Part shown: in pieces, positions 48,143-57,881 of the stretch
How positions within the stretch are numbered: position 1 is the first letter of the stretch
Layout of the letters: the number at the start of each line of letters is the position of its first letter
Origin: Auraticoccus monumenti
GTDB taxonomy: Bacteria > Actinomycetota > Actinomycetes > Propionibacteriales > Propionibacteriaceae
Direction: 5' to 3'
DNA length: 64,000 nt
Assembly (NCBI RefSeq): GCF_900101785.1
Contig: NZ_LT629688.1
Coordinates: 3,534,001 to 3,598,000, forward strand
Made by a program: the position numbers and the translations under genes
Notes under the pieces: generated by a model
What the model was told of the DNA's origin: nothing
What the model saw: only the letters and a program-made list of their open reading frames with translations
The model's database searches: none

Positions 48143-49225
48143 GTGACCGACACCCCCAGCGCCACCCCGTCCACCCCGACCATCGCCGTCATCGGCGGGG
48201 ACGGCATCGGTCCGGAGGTGACCCGCGAGGCCGTTAAGGCGCTGACGGCCGTGGCCGGGGGCGACGCCTTCTCCTTCGTCGACTACGACCTGGGCGCGGA
48301 GCGCTGGAAGCGGACCGGGGAGGTCATGCCGGACTCGGTGCTGGCCGAGCTCGACGGCGCCGACGCCATCCTCTTCGGTGCGGTGGGTGCAGCTCCCGGG
48401 GACACCACGATGCCCAGCGGCATCCTGGAGCGGGGGCTGATCCTGCGGATCCGCTTCGCCTTCGACCACTACGTGAACCTGCGCCCCAGCCGGCTGTACA
48501 GCGGGGTGCCCACGCCGCTGGCCAGCAGCGTCACCGACCGCGGCGAGATCGACTTCGTGGTGGTCCGGGAGGGCACCGAGGGGCTGTACTGCGGCAACGG
48601 CGGCGTGGTGCGGACCGGCACGGTGCACGAGATCGCCACCGAGGTCAGCGTCAACACCGCCTTCGGCGTCGAGCGGGTGGTCCGTGACGCCTTCGAGCGC
48701 GCCACCCGCCGCCGCAACAAGGTCACCCTGGTCCACAAGCACAACGTGCTGGTCAACGCCGGCCGGCTGTGGTCGCGGGTCTTCGACGAGGTCGCCGCCG
48801 ACTACCCGCAGGTGCAGACCGACTACCTGCACGTCGACGCCGCCACCATCTTCCTGGCCACCGACCCGGCCCGCTTCGACGTGGTCGTCACCGACAACCT
48901 CTTCGGCGACATCCTGACCGACCTGGCCGCGGCGGTCACCGGCGGCATCGGGCTGGCAGCCAGCGGGAACGTCAACCCCGCCCGCACCCACCCCTCGATG
49001 TTCGAGCCGGTGCACGGCTCGGCCCCCGACATCGCCGGTCAGCAGAAGGCCGACCCGACCGCGGCGATCCTGTCCGCGGCGCTGCTGCTGGAGCACCTGG
49101 GACGCCAGGCCGAGGCGGCTCGGGTCACCGAGGCCGTCACCGCCGACATCGAGTCCCGCACCGCCGCCCCGCGCACCACGACCGAGATCGGCGACGCCAT
49201 CGCGACGCGGATCGCCGGGGCTTGA
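48143..49225 (+). CDS. leuB: 3-isopropylmalate dehydrogenase
   Basis: Oxidative decarboxylation of 3-isopropylmalate (and methylmalate in the citramalate route); 360 aa. [10 protein letters not shown] is near residue 18, the substrate Arg region [18 protein letters not shown] near 95-112, [10 protein letters not shown] near 130, and the metal site [21 protein letters not shown] near 250. I choose the GTG at 48143-48145. The upstream ATG at 48134 would fall inside the -10 box TAGCAT (48130-48135), and the GTG lies seven bases after that box. The extra three residues are not conserved. Confidence 0.94.
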   Translation: MTDTPSATPSTPTIAVIGGDGIGPEVTREAVKALTAVAGGDAFSFVDYDLGAERWKRTGEVMPDSVLAELDGADAILFGAVGAAPGDTTMPSGILERGLILRIRFAFDHYVNLRPSRLYSGVPTPLASSVTDRGEIDFVVVREGTEGLYCGNGGVVRTGTVHEIATEVSVNTAFGVERVVRDAFERATRRRNKVTLVHKHNVLVNAGRLWSRVFDEVAADYPQVQTDYLHVDAATIFLATDPARFDVVVTDNLFGDILTDLAAAVTGGIGLAASGNVNPARTHPSMFEPVHGSAPDIAGQQKADPTAAILSAALLLEHLGRQAEAARVTEAVTADIESRTAAPRTTTEIGDAIATRIAGA

Positions 49226-49326
49226 GGACCACCTGAGGCCGCCGCGGCCGAGCTGCTCAGTCGCCCGCGTCTGCGGGGTGGGGCCGTCATCTGACGGGGT
49301 CGCGGCCGTGACCGCCGGTGGAGGGC

Positions 49327-49992
49327 TCAGCCGCGCGGCAGCACGCCCAGGAGCGTCGAGGTGAAGGAGAGCCGCAGGGCCTCCCGCAGCTCCATGTGGA
49401 GCACGCCCAGCTCGGGCTCGTCGGCGTAGGCCGCGAGCAGGCTGGGCGGCGGCGGGACGTAGGCCGACAGGGCCCCCGCCGAGACCAGCACCATCAGGCA
49501 GGACCGCTGCGCGGCGTCGCCGAGCTCGGGCACGTGCTGGCGCAGGAGCTCAACCATGGTCGCGAGGTGCACCAGGGACGCCCGCTTGTGCCGCTTCACC
49601 GCCTCGACCGAGACGTTGTGCTCCAGGACCCCGCCCTGGGCGCCGAAGAGGTCGCACAGCACCACGCGGTCCGACAGCGACCGGCTGAGGACGTCGGCCA
49701 ACTGCTCGCCCCGGACCTCCGGGGTCGCGGAGGCGTCGACACCCGCGGCCAGCTCGTCGGCCAGGTCGACGAGCCACCTCCTCAGGTGGTCGTCCAGCAG
49801 CACGAGCAGCAGCGCCTCGCGCGACTCGAAGTAGCGCAGGACGTTCGACTTGGCCAGCCCGACCCGCCGGCTGAGCTCGTTGAGGCTCACCTCCCCCACC
49901 GGCATCTCCGCCAGCATCGCCGCCGCCGTGTCCACGATGGCCCGGCGGCGGATCTGCCGCTGCTCCTCGCTCCGTGCGCGCTGGAAGGTCAC
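49327..49992 (-). CDS. TetR family transcriptional repressor
   Basis: A 221-residue TetR/AcrR-type regulator. The N-terminal DNA-binding domain has helix-turn-helix residues EVSLNELSRRVGLAKSNVLRYFESREALLL-type near 35-65; the C-terminal ligand domain fills the rest. The start is GTG at 49990-49992, with TAGACT six bases upstream, so it should be leaderless. It is divergent from an SDR gene, and three copies of one dyad lie between them, so it very likely represses itself and the SDR. The inducer is unknown. Confidence 0.9.
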   Translation of the reverse strand: MTFQRARSEEQRQIRRRAIVDTAAAMLAEMPVGEVSLNELSRRVGLAKSNVLRYFESREALLLVLLDDHLRRWLVDLADELAAGVDASATPEVRGEQLADVLSRSLSDRVVLCDLFGAQGGVLEHNVSVEAVKRHKRASLVHLATMVELLRQHVPELGDAAQRSCLMVLVSAGALSAYVPPPPSLLAAYADEPELGVLHMELREALRLSFTSTLLGVLPRG

Positions 49993-50009
49993 CCCGCCAG
50001 TCTAGCTAG

Positions 50010-50074
50010 AGACCACCGGTCCGTTGACATCAGACCGCTGGTCCCTTATCTTCGAATTACAGACCACTGGTTCT
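50010..50074. promoter_or_regulatory. three TetR operators within the SDR promoter
   Basis: Three copies of AGACC-N3-GGT(C/T)C start at 50010, 50032 and 50061. A promoter TTGACA (50024-50029), 17-base spacer, TATCTT (50047-50052) drives the SDR: copy 2 is in the spacer, copy 1 overlaps the region upstream of -35, copy 3 overlaps the transcription start. Copy 1 also sits upstream of the TetR gene's -10 (49999-50004). Confidence 0.85.
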
Positions 50075-50086
50075 TTAGGAGACGAC

Positions 50087-51019
50087 ATGACGGACAGCTG
50101 GACCGAGCAGCACATCCCCGACCAGCACGGGCGGGTGGCGGTCGTGACCGGCGCCAACACCGGGCTGGGGTTCGAGACCGCCCGGATGCTCGCCGAGCGG
50201 GGCGCGACGGTGGTCCTGGCCGTCCGCGACGTCGGCAAGGGCGAGCGGGCCGCCGCTCGCATCGAGGGCGAGGTCGCCGTCCAGGAGCTCGACCTGACCT
50301 CGCTGGACTCGATCCGGTCCGCGGCGGCCGACCTGCGTGCGGCCCACCCGCGGATCGACCTGCTGGTCAACAACGCCGGGGTGATGTTCCCCCCGAGGCA
50401 GACCACCGCCGACGGCTTCGAGCTGCAGCTGGGCACCAACCACCTCGGCCACTTCGCCCTCACCGGACTGCTGCTGGACCGGCTGCTGCCCGTCCCCGGC
50501 TCCCGGGTCGTCACGGTCAGCAGCACCGGACACCGCATCCGGGCCGGCATCCACTTCGAGGACCTGCAGTGGGAACGCTCCTACAGCCGTGTCGCCGCCT
50601 ACGGTCAGTCCAAGCTCGCCAACCTGATGTTCACCTACGAGCTGCAGCGCCGGCTCGCTCCCCGCGGCACCACGATCGCGGTCGCCGCCCACCCCGGGCT
50701 GTCCAACACCGAGCTGACGCGGAGCACGCCGAGGGCGTTGCGCGTGCCCGTGGCCTGGCTCACCCCGCTGCTCACCCAGGAGGCGGAGATGGGCGCCCTG
50801 CCCACCCTCCGCGCCGCCACCGATCCCGCCGTCAGCGGCGGCCAGTACTACGGCCCCGGCGGCCGGGGTGAGGTCCGCGGGTACCCGAGGCTGGTCGGCT
50901 CCAGCGCCGGCTCCCACGACCAGTCGGCCCAGCAGCGCCTGTGGAGGATCTCCGAGGAGCTCACCGGCGTCACCTTCCCGGTGGGTGCCGCCGTGGTCGG
51001 GGGGCACCGGGACTCCTGA
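50087..51019 (+). CDS. SDR family oxidoreductase, retinol/protochlorophyllide reductase-like
   Basis: A 310-residue short-chain dehydrogenase. The cofactor motif is TGANTGLG at 21-28, NNAG near 99-102 and catalytic YGQSK near 169-173. The LNLGHFALTGLLL-type segment (TNHLGHFALTGLLLDRL) and the AAHPGLSNTEL motif place it with the retinol dehydrogenase/WW-oxidoreductase-like group common in actinobacteria. TAGGAGAC lies six bases before the ATG. It is controlled by the divergent TetR gene; this points to a role in removing an aldehyde, quinone or xenobiotic. Confidence 0.9.
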   Translation: MTDSWTEQHIPDQHGRVAVVTGANTGLGFETARMLAERGATVVLAVRDVGKGERAAARIEGEVAVQELDLTSLDSIRSAAADLRAAHPRIDLLVNNAGVMFPPRQTTADGFELQLGTNHLGHFALTGLLLDRLLPVPGSRVVTVSSTGHRIRAGIHFEDLQWERSYSRVAAYGQSKLANLMFTYELQRRLAPRGTTIAVAAHPGLSNTELTRSTPRALRVPVAWLTPLLTQEAEMGALPTLRAATDPAVSGGQYYGPGGRGEVRGYPRLVGSSAGSHDQSAQQRLWRISEELTGVTFPVGAAVVGGHRDS

Positions 51020-51075
51020 GCCGCCGCCGGCGGAGCCGGACCGCCCAGGAGGACGTCAGCCGGCGGGCCGCGGGG

Positions 51076-51231
51076 TCAGCGGTGCTCGGCGCGGACGCGC
51101 GGGGCGACCGAGTGCGCGCGGCGGGGGCGGCGTCGGGGGGTGGGGTCGCGGTGCTCGGCACCCTCGCGCTCGACCACCTCGGCGCCGTCGAGGGGCTGCC
51201 CGCTCCAGCTGGTCGGGTACATGTCGTACAC
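51076..51231 (-). CDS. short ORF of 51 codons, basic C-terminus
   Basis: A 51-residue ORF beginning (M)YDMYPTSWSGQPLDGAEV and ending in an Arg-rich segment ([14 protein letters not shown]). The GTG start has GAGAGGAG six bases upstream, a strong ribosome site, and a TAGTAT box lies further upstream on the same strand. Small proteins with a YDMYP-type N-terminus occur in other actinobacteria, but I do not recognise a function. It lies in the gap between an SDR gene and the methyltransferase, on the opposite strand to both. Confidence 0.6.
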   Translation of the reverse strand: MYDMYPTSWSGQPLDGAEVVEREGAEHRDPTPRRRPRRAHSVAPRVRAEHR

Positions 51232-51405
51232 GGGGCACTCCTCTCGACGTCGGGCCGCCCCTGCGGTGGCCGTCCCCGAGATACTAGGACGCCCGACTAT
51301 CTCGATCGCATCCTGGACGCCGACGTCTCGGATGACGGACAGCGGTGCCGGTCCCGCAGTCCGGACGGGGCTCGGCGGACCCGCCGATCGGGCAGACTCG
51401 GGCCG

Positions 51406-51972
51406 GTGAGCGTCCTCCTCGATGTGCCGTCGCTGGTGACCAAGGCCCTGCGCAAGTCGCTGACCATGGGCTACCTGGACGCCACCCGGACCGAGACCGG
51501 GCGCCTGCTCGCCACCCTGGCCGCGAGCCGGACGGGCACCATCGCCGAGTGCGGGACCGGCTGCGGGGTGGGCGCGGCCTGGCTGCGCAGCGGGGCCCCG
51601 GCCGACACCCGGGTGCTGACCGCCGAGCTGGAGGGCCGCCTGGCCCACGACGTGCAGGACATGTTCGCCGGCGACGGCATCGACGTGCTGCACGCGGACT
51701 GGACCGAGCTCACCTCCGCCGCCCCCTTCTCACTGCTCTTCCTGGACGCCTCCTCGGCCAAGAACGCCCCGCGCGACGAGGTGATCGAGCTGGTGGAGCC
51801 GGGCGGCATGATCGTGCTCGACGACTTCACCCCCAGCACCATCACCTCCTCGATGCGGCCCGAGCGGCTCGACCAGATCCGCAACGACTGGCTGGCCGAC
51901 CCCCGGCTCAGCAGCGCCGAGGTGATGGTGGCCGCCGACACCGCCGTGGTGGTGGCGGTCCGCCGCCGCTGA
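51406..51972 (+). CDS. O-methyltransferase-like SAM-dependent methyltransferase
   Basis: A 188-residue class I methyltransferase. The SAM motif I is AECGTGCGVGAAWL near 47-60, the acidic end of strand 2 is in VLTAELEGR, and LLFLDASSA near 104-112 plus GGMIVLDDFTPS near 126-137 match the O-methyltransferase/YrrM group. The GTG start has CAGACT seven bases upstream. Substrate unknown; standalone gene. Confidence 0.85.
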   Translation: MSVLLDVPSLVTKALRKSLTMGYLDATRTETGRLLATLAASRTGTIAECGTGCGVGAAWLRSGAPADTRVLTAELEGRLAHDVQDMFAGDGIDVLHADWTELTSAAPFSLLFLDASSAKNAPRDEVIELVEPGGMIVLDDFTPSTITSSMRPERLDQIRNDWLADPRLSSAEVMVAADTAVVVAVRRR

Positions 51973-52108
51973 CCGGCGCCCGCCCCACCACCCGGCAATG
52001 GTCCTGGCCCGGACGCCTCACGACGACGTGGCCACTCGCCCTCCGACGTCGCCTCGACGACCACCGAGGCGACGCCTTGCGGCCACCCGCCACCCCGGCG
52101 GCCCCGCG

Positions 52109-53197
<1,089 letters not shown>

Positions 53198-53248
53198 GGG
53201 AGTCCTCTCCGACGGACCCCGTTCCCAGAGCCCGCCTGACACGGCGAA

Positions 53249-53270
53249 GGACCAGGAGTTCTCCTGGTCC
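53249..53270 (-). terminator. attenuator hairpin upstream of DAHP synthase gene
   Basis: GGACCAGGAG pairs perfectly with CTCCTGGTCC around two bases. It lies 30 bases after the leader stop and about 50 before the gene. Only two T follow directly on the minus strand, so termination may be weak or Rho-assisted. Confidence 0.7.
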
Positions 53271-53300
53271 CGTGGCTTCTGGAAGGTGTGATCGAGCGCG

Positions 53301-53360
53301 TCAGCCCCTCGCCGGGCCCTCCAGAGCCAGAGCGCGATAGGCATACCAACGTGCGATCAC
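53301..53360 (-). CDS. aromatic leader peptide of DAHP synthase gene
   Basis: A 19-codon ORF, MIARWYAYRALALEGPARG and stop, with Trp, Tyr and Tyr at positions 5, 6 and 8. The GTG start has TAGGGT exactly six bases upstream, the leaderless pattern used elsewhere here. Position before the hairpin fits attenuation sensing tryptophan and tyrosine supply. Confidence 0.85.
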   Translation of the reverse strand: MIARWYAYRALALEGPARG

Positions 53361-53489
53361 GGGACCACCCTAACCCGGGGCCCCAGCACCGACCAGCACG
53401 TCCGGTGGGTGGGCGGCCCGCCTGAGGAGACACCCAGAATCCGACCCCCACCCTCCCGCCCGGGTGCCGCGCAGGTCATGCTGGGTCCC

Positions 53490-54023
53490 GTGCCCCGGAC
53501 TCCTCTGCATCGACGGCTCGGTCGCGCCCTGCTCGGGGTGGCGGCCGCGCTGGGAGCCCTCACCCTGGTGGGTGCCCTGCTGTGGAGCCAGGCGCCGGAG
53601 TGGGGCATCCCCTACGCCCGCTACACCAACGACGAGGGCAGCCGGTGCCGCACGACCTGGACCGGTCACGTCTGCTCCCCGCTGACCATGGCCGAGGTCG
53701 ACGCCCGCACCGGGGTGACCTTCCCGGACGGGACGTCGATCCAGAGCTCGGAGCTGGTGCAGACCCACGACTGGGAGCTGCGGGTGCGGCTGGTGCTGCC
53801 TCCTGAGACCGACGACCTGGAGGAGCGGCTGGAGGAGCGTTTCGGCCCCTGCCGCAAGAACCAGCCCAGCCCGCTGCCCCCGGAGTGGGAGGACCGCTGC
53901 GTCCGCACCCACGACGCGGTACGCGTCGAGGGCCAGCTGCCCCCGACCGCCTGGCGGGTGGCCGGAGGCCGCCCACCGGACGCGGAGCAGCTGACCCTCG
54001 ACATCGACCTGAGCTCGCGCTGA
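53490..54023 (+). CDS. uncharacterised membrane-anchored protein
   Basis: A 177-residue protein with one membrane helix near residues 13-33 (ALLGVAAALGALTLVGALLW) after an Arg-rich N-terminus, so the rest is outside the cytoplasm. The outer part has four Cys (SRCRTTW, HVCSPL, GPCRKN and DRCVRT) that could form two disulfides and is acidic in the middle. I do not recognise it. The GTG at 53490-53492 is seven bases after CATGCT; an in-frame ATG at 53478 overlaps that box and is less likely. It is divergent from the aromatic leader and convergent with ilvC. Confidence 0.72.
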   Translation: MPRTPLHRRLGRALLGVAAALGALTLVGALLWSQAPEWGIPYARYTNDEGSRCRTTWTGHVCSPLTMAEVDARTGVTFPDGTSIQSSELVQTHDWELRVRLVLPPETDDLEERLEERFGPCRKNQPSPLPPEWEDRCVRTHDAVRVEGQLPPTAWRVAGGRPPDAEQLTLDIDLSSR

Positions 54024-54045
54024 GCGGGCGCCGTCGACCGGTGGC

Positions 54046-55077
54046 TCAGCGGGCCGCGGTGCCCTCGACGTAGTCGTCGTCGTGGCTCTTGACCCAGGCC
54101 ATCATCCCGCGCAGCTCGCGGCCGGTGGCCTCGATCGGGTGCTGCTCGCCCTCGGCGCGGAACTTCTTGAACTCCGGGCCGCCGGCGTCCTGGTCGTCGA
54201 TGAAGCGCTGGGCGAAGGCACCGTTGCGGACGTCGTCCAGCACGGCCTTCATGTTCTCCTTGACGCGGGCGTCGATCACCCGGGGGCCGGAGACGTAGTC
54301 GCCGTACTCGGCGGTGTCGGAGACGCTCCAGCGCTGCTTGGCGATGCCGCCCTCGTACATCAGGTCGACGATCAGCTTGAGCTCGTGCAGGCACTCGAAG
54401 TAGGCCACCTCGGGCTGGTAGCCCGCCTCGACCAGGGTCTCGAAGCCGGCCTGCACCAGGGCGCTGGCCCCGCCGCAGAGGACGGCCTGCTCACCGAACA
54501 GGTCGGTCTCGGTCTCCTCGGTGAAGGTGGTCTTGATCCCGCCGGCACGGAGCCCGCCGATCGCCTTGGCGTAGGCCAGCGCGGTGTCCCAGGCCTTGCC
54601 GGAGGCGTCCTGCTCGACGGCGACCAGCACCGGGACACCACGTCCCTCGCTGTACTCGCGGCGGACCAGGTGGCCGGGGCCCTTGGGGGCGACCATGACG
54701 ACGTCCACACCCTCGGGGGCGGTGACGTAGCCGTAGCGGATGTTGAAGCCGTGGATGAACAGCAGGGTGTCACCGGCGACCAGGTTGGGCTGGATGGACT
54801 CGGCGTAGAGCTGGCGCTGCAGGTGGTCGGGCACGGCCACGACCACCAGGTCGGCCTCCTCGACGGCCTCGGCGGGGGTCAGCACGCGCAGGCCCTGGGC
54901 CTCGGCGCGGGGACGGCTCTTGCTGCCCTCGAGCAGCCCGACGCGGACGTCGACGCCGGAGTCACGCAGCGACAGGGCGTGCGCGTGACCCTGGCTGCCG
55001 AAACCCAGCACGGCCACGCTGCGGCCCTGGATCACGGACAGGTCGGCGTCGTCGTCATGGAACATCTGTGCTGCCAC
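54046..55077 (-). CDS. ilvC: ketol-acid reductoisomerase
   Basis: Class I NADPH-dependent reductoisomerase of Ile/Val synthesis; 343 aa. The Rossmann motif is [18 protein letters not shown] near 25-42 and the substrate segments [15 protein letters not shown] near 127 and [14 protein letters not shown] near 190, with metal ligands in LFGEQ and [18 protein letters not shown] near 224-241. The start ATG follows the ilvN gene by 71 bases, on the same strand, so it belongs to the ilvBNC operon. Confidence 0.97.
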   Translation of the reverse strand: MAAQMFHDDDADLSVIQGRSVAVLGFGSQGHAHALSLRDSGVDVRVGLLEGSKSRPRAEAQGLRVLTPAEAVEEADLVVVAVPDHLQRQLYAESIQPNLVAGDTLLFIHGFNIRYGYVTAPEGVDVVMVAPKGPGHLVRREYSEGRGVPVLVAVEQDASGKAWDTALAYAKAIGGLRAGGIKTTFTEETETDLFGEQAVLCGGASALVQAGFETLVEAGYQPEVAYFECLHELKLIVDLMYEGGIAKQRWSVSDTAEYGDYVSGPRVIDARVKENMKAVLDDVRNGAFAQRFIDDQDAGGPEFKKFRAEGEQHPIEATGRELRGMMAWVKSHDDDYVEGTAAR

Positions 55078-55148
55078 GGGTGGATCTCCTTGATCGGTTT
55101 CTGGTGTGGGTGCGGGGGCCGGTGCCGGGCGTCGAGGACGCCACGACC

Positions 55149-55679
55149 TCAGACCACGCGGATCTTCTGCCGGTCGGTCCGGGTGGTGCGGTCGGTGATG
55201 GAGCGTCCGCCCCGACCGACCGCGACGAGCCCGGACTGGACCAGCTCACGGACCCCGTAGGGCTCGAGCATGGTGAGCAGGGCCCGCAGCTTCTCCGGGC
55301 TGCCGGTGGCCTGCACGACGATCGACTCGTTGGTGGCGTCGACCGCCTTGGCCTTGAAGAGCTGGATGACCTCCAGCACGTCGGAGCGGTTGCCGGGCTC
55401 GGTGGCCACCTTGATCAGGACCAGCTCCTGGCGGACGGCGTCCGGCTCGAGCTCGACGATCTTGAGGACCTCGATCAGCTTGTTGAGCTGCTTGGTCAGC
55501 TGCTCGACGGTGTCGTCCTCGGCGTCCACCACGAGGGTGATCCGGGAGACGTCGGCGACCTCGGTGGGCCCCACGGCGAGGGAGTCGATGTTGAACCCGC
55601 GCCGGGAGAACAGCGCGGAGACCCGGGCCAGGACGCCGGGGCGGTCCTCGACCAGGACGCTCAGGGTGTGGGTGCTCAC
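55149..55679 (-). CDS. ilvN: acetolactate synthase small subunit
   Basis: Regulatory subunit of acetohydroxyacid synthase, 176 aa. The N-terminal ACT domain reads [32 protein letters not shown]-like residues near 6-37, and the second domain follows (ELVLIKVAT onward). It confers valine feedback on IlvB. The GTG start overlaps the ilvB stop as GTGA, so translation is coupled. Confidence 0.95.
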   Translation of the reverse strand: MSTHTLSVLVEDRPGVLARVSALFSRRGFNIDSLAVGPTEVADVSRITLVVDAEDDTVEQLTKQLNKLIEVLKIVELEPDAVRQELVLIKVATEPGNRSDVLEVIQLFKAKAVDATNESIVVQATGSPEKLRALLTMLEPYGVRELVQSGLVAVGRGGRSITDRTTRTDRQKIRVV

Positions 55680-57496
55680 AGCTCCTCGTCCTCCCACTGG
55701 GGTGCCATGTCGCGGGCGTACTGGATGGCGTCGTTGCTGGTGCCGGCGGCGACCATCGGCCAGACCATCGCGTCCTTGTGGACGATGAACTCGACCACGA
55801 CCGGGCGGTCGGTGATGGCCAGCGCCTGGTTGATCACCTCGTCGACCTGCTCCACGGTGGTGGCCCGCAGCCCGACGCAGCCCATCGCCTCGGCCAGCTT
55901 GGGGAAGTCCGGCACCAGGTTGGTCTGCAGGTCGGTGTTGGAGTAGCGGCCCCCGTAGAACAGGGTCTGCCACTGCCGCACCATGCCCAGGGACTGGTTG
56001 TTGATCACGGCGATCTTGACCGGGATCCCCTCCAGCGCGCAGGTGACGAGCTCCTGGTTGGTCATCTGGAAGCAGCCGTCGCCGTCGATCCCCCAGACCA
56101 CCGCGTCGGGCTGGCCCACCTGGGCACCCATCGCGGCCGGGACGCAGTAGCCCATGGTGCCGAGGCCGCCGGAGTTGAGCCAGCGTCCGGGCACCTCGTG
56201 GGGCAGGAAGTGCGCGGCCCACATCTGGTGCTGGCCGACGCCGGTGGCCCAGTAGGCGTTCTCCGGTCCGGTCAGCTCGCCGATCCGCCGGATCACCATC
56301 TGCGGGGAGAGGGTGCCGTCGTCGGGCTCGTCGTAACCGGTCGGGTAGCGCTCGGCGGTCTGCTGCAGGTGCTGCTGCCAGGGGGTGAGGTCGGGCAGCT
56401 CCAGCTCGCGCAGCTGCTCCAGCAGCTGGGTGGCGACCTCGCGGACGTCGCCCACGATGGGGACGTCGGCCACGCGGTTCTTAGAGATCTCGGCCGGGTC
56501 GATGTCGGCGTGGATGACCTGGGCGTCGGGGGCGAAGCTGGACAGCTCGCCGGTGACCCGGTCGTCGAAGCGCGCGCCCAGGCTGATCAGCAGGTCGGCC
56601 CGCTGCAGCGCGCCGACCGCGGCCACGGTGCCGTGCATGCCGGGCATGCCCATGTTGAGCGGGTGGCTGTCGGGGAAGACGCCGCGGGCCATCAGGGTGG
56701 TGACCACCGGGATGCCGGTCAGCTCGACCAGCTCGGCCAGCTCGGCGTGGGCCCGGGCCTTGACCGTGCCGCCGCCGACGTAGAGCACCGGCCGGCGGGC
56801 GCCGGCGATCATCCGGGCCGCCTCGCGGATCTGCTTGGCGTGCGGGCGCGTCACCGGGTGGTAGCCGGGCAGGTCGATGGTGGTCGGCCAGGTGTAGGTG
56901 GTCTTGGCCTGCAGCGCGTCCTTGGTGATGTCGACCAGGACGGGTCCGGGACGCCCGGTGCGGGCCAGGTGGAAGGCCTGGGCGATCGCCTCGGGGATGT
57001 CGGCGGCGTCGGTGACCAGGAAGCTGTGCTTGGTGATCGGCATCGTGATGCCGCGGATGTCGGCCTCCTGGAAGGCGTCGGTGCCGATGGAGCGGCCGGC
57101 GACCTGCCCGGTGATGGCCACCATCGGGACCGAGTCCATCATCGCGTCGGCCAGCGGCGTGACCAGGTTCGTGGCGCCCGGGCCGGAGGTGGCCATGCAG
57201 ACCCCGACCTTCCCGGTGGCCACGGCGTAGCCCTCGGCCGCGTGCCCGGCACCCTGCTCGTGGCGCACCAGGATGTGGCGGATCGAGGAGTCGAAGAGGG
57301 GGTCGTAGGCCGGCAGGATCGCCCCGCCGGGGATGCCGAAGATCACCTCGACGCCCACCCTCTCGAGGGAGCGGACGAGGGACTCCGAGCCGGTCACCAG
57401 CTCGTCGAGGACCGGCTCGACGGCGGTCCCGGCGGTGCTGCTGCTCGGTGTGGGTGTGGGCGTGGTGGTGGTCACGGCGGCCTCCCTGCTCGTCAT
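55676..57496 (-). CDS. ilvB: acetolactate synthase large subunit
   Basis: ThDP-dependent catalytic subunit of acetohydroxyacid synthase, common first step of Val and Leu and second of Ile; 606 aa. Catalytic Glu in [15 protein letters not shown] near residue 79; FAD-binding central domain; ThDP motif [15 protein letters not shown] near 471 with the ending INNQ. About 35 residues of Thr/Pro/Ser-rich tail precede the fold. AGGAGG lies nine bases before the ATG. An attenuator and leader peptide lie upstream, and a -35/-10 pair precedes the leader. Confidence 0.96.
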   Translation of the reverse strand: MTSREAAVTTTTPTPTPSSSTAGTAVEPVLDELVTGSESLVRSLERVGVEVIFGIPGGAILPAYDPLFDSSIRHILVRHEQGAGHAAEGYAVATGKVGVCMATSGPGATNLVTPLADAMMDSVPMVAITGQVAGRSIGTDAFQEADIRGITMPITKHSFLVTDAADIPEAIAQAFHLARTGRPGPVLVDITKDALQAKTTYTWPTTIDLPGYHPVTRPHAKQIREAARMIAGARRPVLYVGGGTVKARAHAELAELVELTGIPVVTTLMARGVFPDSHPLNMGMPGMHGTVAAVGALQRADLLISLGARFDDRVTGELSSFAPDAQVIHADIDPAEISKNRVADVPIVGDVREVATQLLEQLRELELPDLTPWQQHLQQTAERYPTGYDEPDDGTLSPQMVIRRIGELTGPENAYWATGVGQHQMWAAHFLPHEVPGRWLNSGGLGTMGYCVPAAMGAQVGQPDAVVWGIDGDGCFQMTNQELVTCALEGIPVKIAVINNQSLGMVRQWQTLFYGGRYSNTDLQTNLVPDFPKLAEAMGCVGLRATTVEQVDEVINQALAITDRPVVVEFIVHKDAMVWPMVAAGTSNDAIQYARDMAPQWEDEEL

Positions 57497-57551
57497 GCCC
57501 GGTGTCCTCCTGGAACGTTACGCCGTCGTCGGGCGGCGGTGCTCGTGCAAC

Positions 57552-57584
57552 AAAAAACCCCCGCTGCCGTGGGGCAGACGAGGG
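57552..57584 (-). terminator. attenuator upstream of ilvB
   Basis: On the minus strand CCCTCG-T-CTGCC pairs with GGCAGCGGGGG (one bulged T) around CCAC, followed by a run of six T. It lies between the leader peptide and ilvB. Confidence 0.88.
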
Positions 57585-57605
57585 AGCGCGTCGACGGGAC
57601 CTGAG

Positions 57606-57647
57606 TCAGTCGACACGCCTGCGGAGTACGAGGATGTGGTGCTGCAC
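57606..57647 (-). CDS. ilvB leader peptide
   Basis: A 13-codon ORF, MQHHILVLRRRVD then TGA. Ile, Leu, Val, Leu are codons 5-8 and one more Val is near the end. It precedes the attenuator by 21 bases. GTG is six bases after the -10 box, so the transcript is likely leaderless. An in-frame ATG six codons upstream (57665) lies before the predicted transcription start. Confidence 0.86.
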   Translation of the reverse strand: MQHHILVLRRRVD

Positions 57648-57653
57648 ACGGAC

Positions 57654-57682
57654 ACAGTTCCGCATCCTCCGGCGCGTGTCAA
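57654..57682 (-). promoter_or_regulatory. promoter of the ilvB leader
   Basis: TTGACA (57682-57677 on the minus strand), a 17-base spacer and AACTGT (57659-57654) form a sigma-70-like promoter whose start would fall on the leader GTG. Confidence 0.7.
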
Positions 57683-57881
57683 CAACTGGGACGCCGTGTC
57701 CGGATGGCGGACGCCGAGCCCACGGGGCCCGGGCGCACGTGCGCCCACAGCCTCACCGGGAGTGCGCCGACTGCGGCCTGGTCGTCGCCCCCCGGGCCTC
57801 GCTGCGACGATCTGGGCGCACTCGCGTCGGCGCCTCGGCGGGGCCGGACCGGGACGCGGCGGGGTGCTTCCGCAGGACCGG

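Noticed and set aside
49287-49300. Short dyad CCGTCA-TC-TGACGG between leuB and TetR
   Set aside because: Only six pairs with a two-base loop and no T-run; too weak to call a terminator.
57648-57665. ATG at 57665 as start of the ilvB leader peptide
   Set aside because: It lies between the -35 and -10 boxes, hence before the predicted transcription start; GTG at 57647 is preferred.
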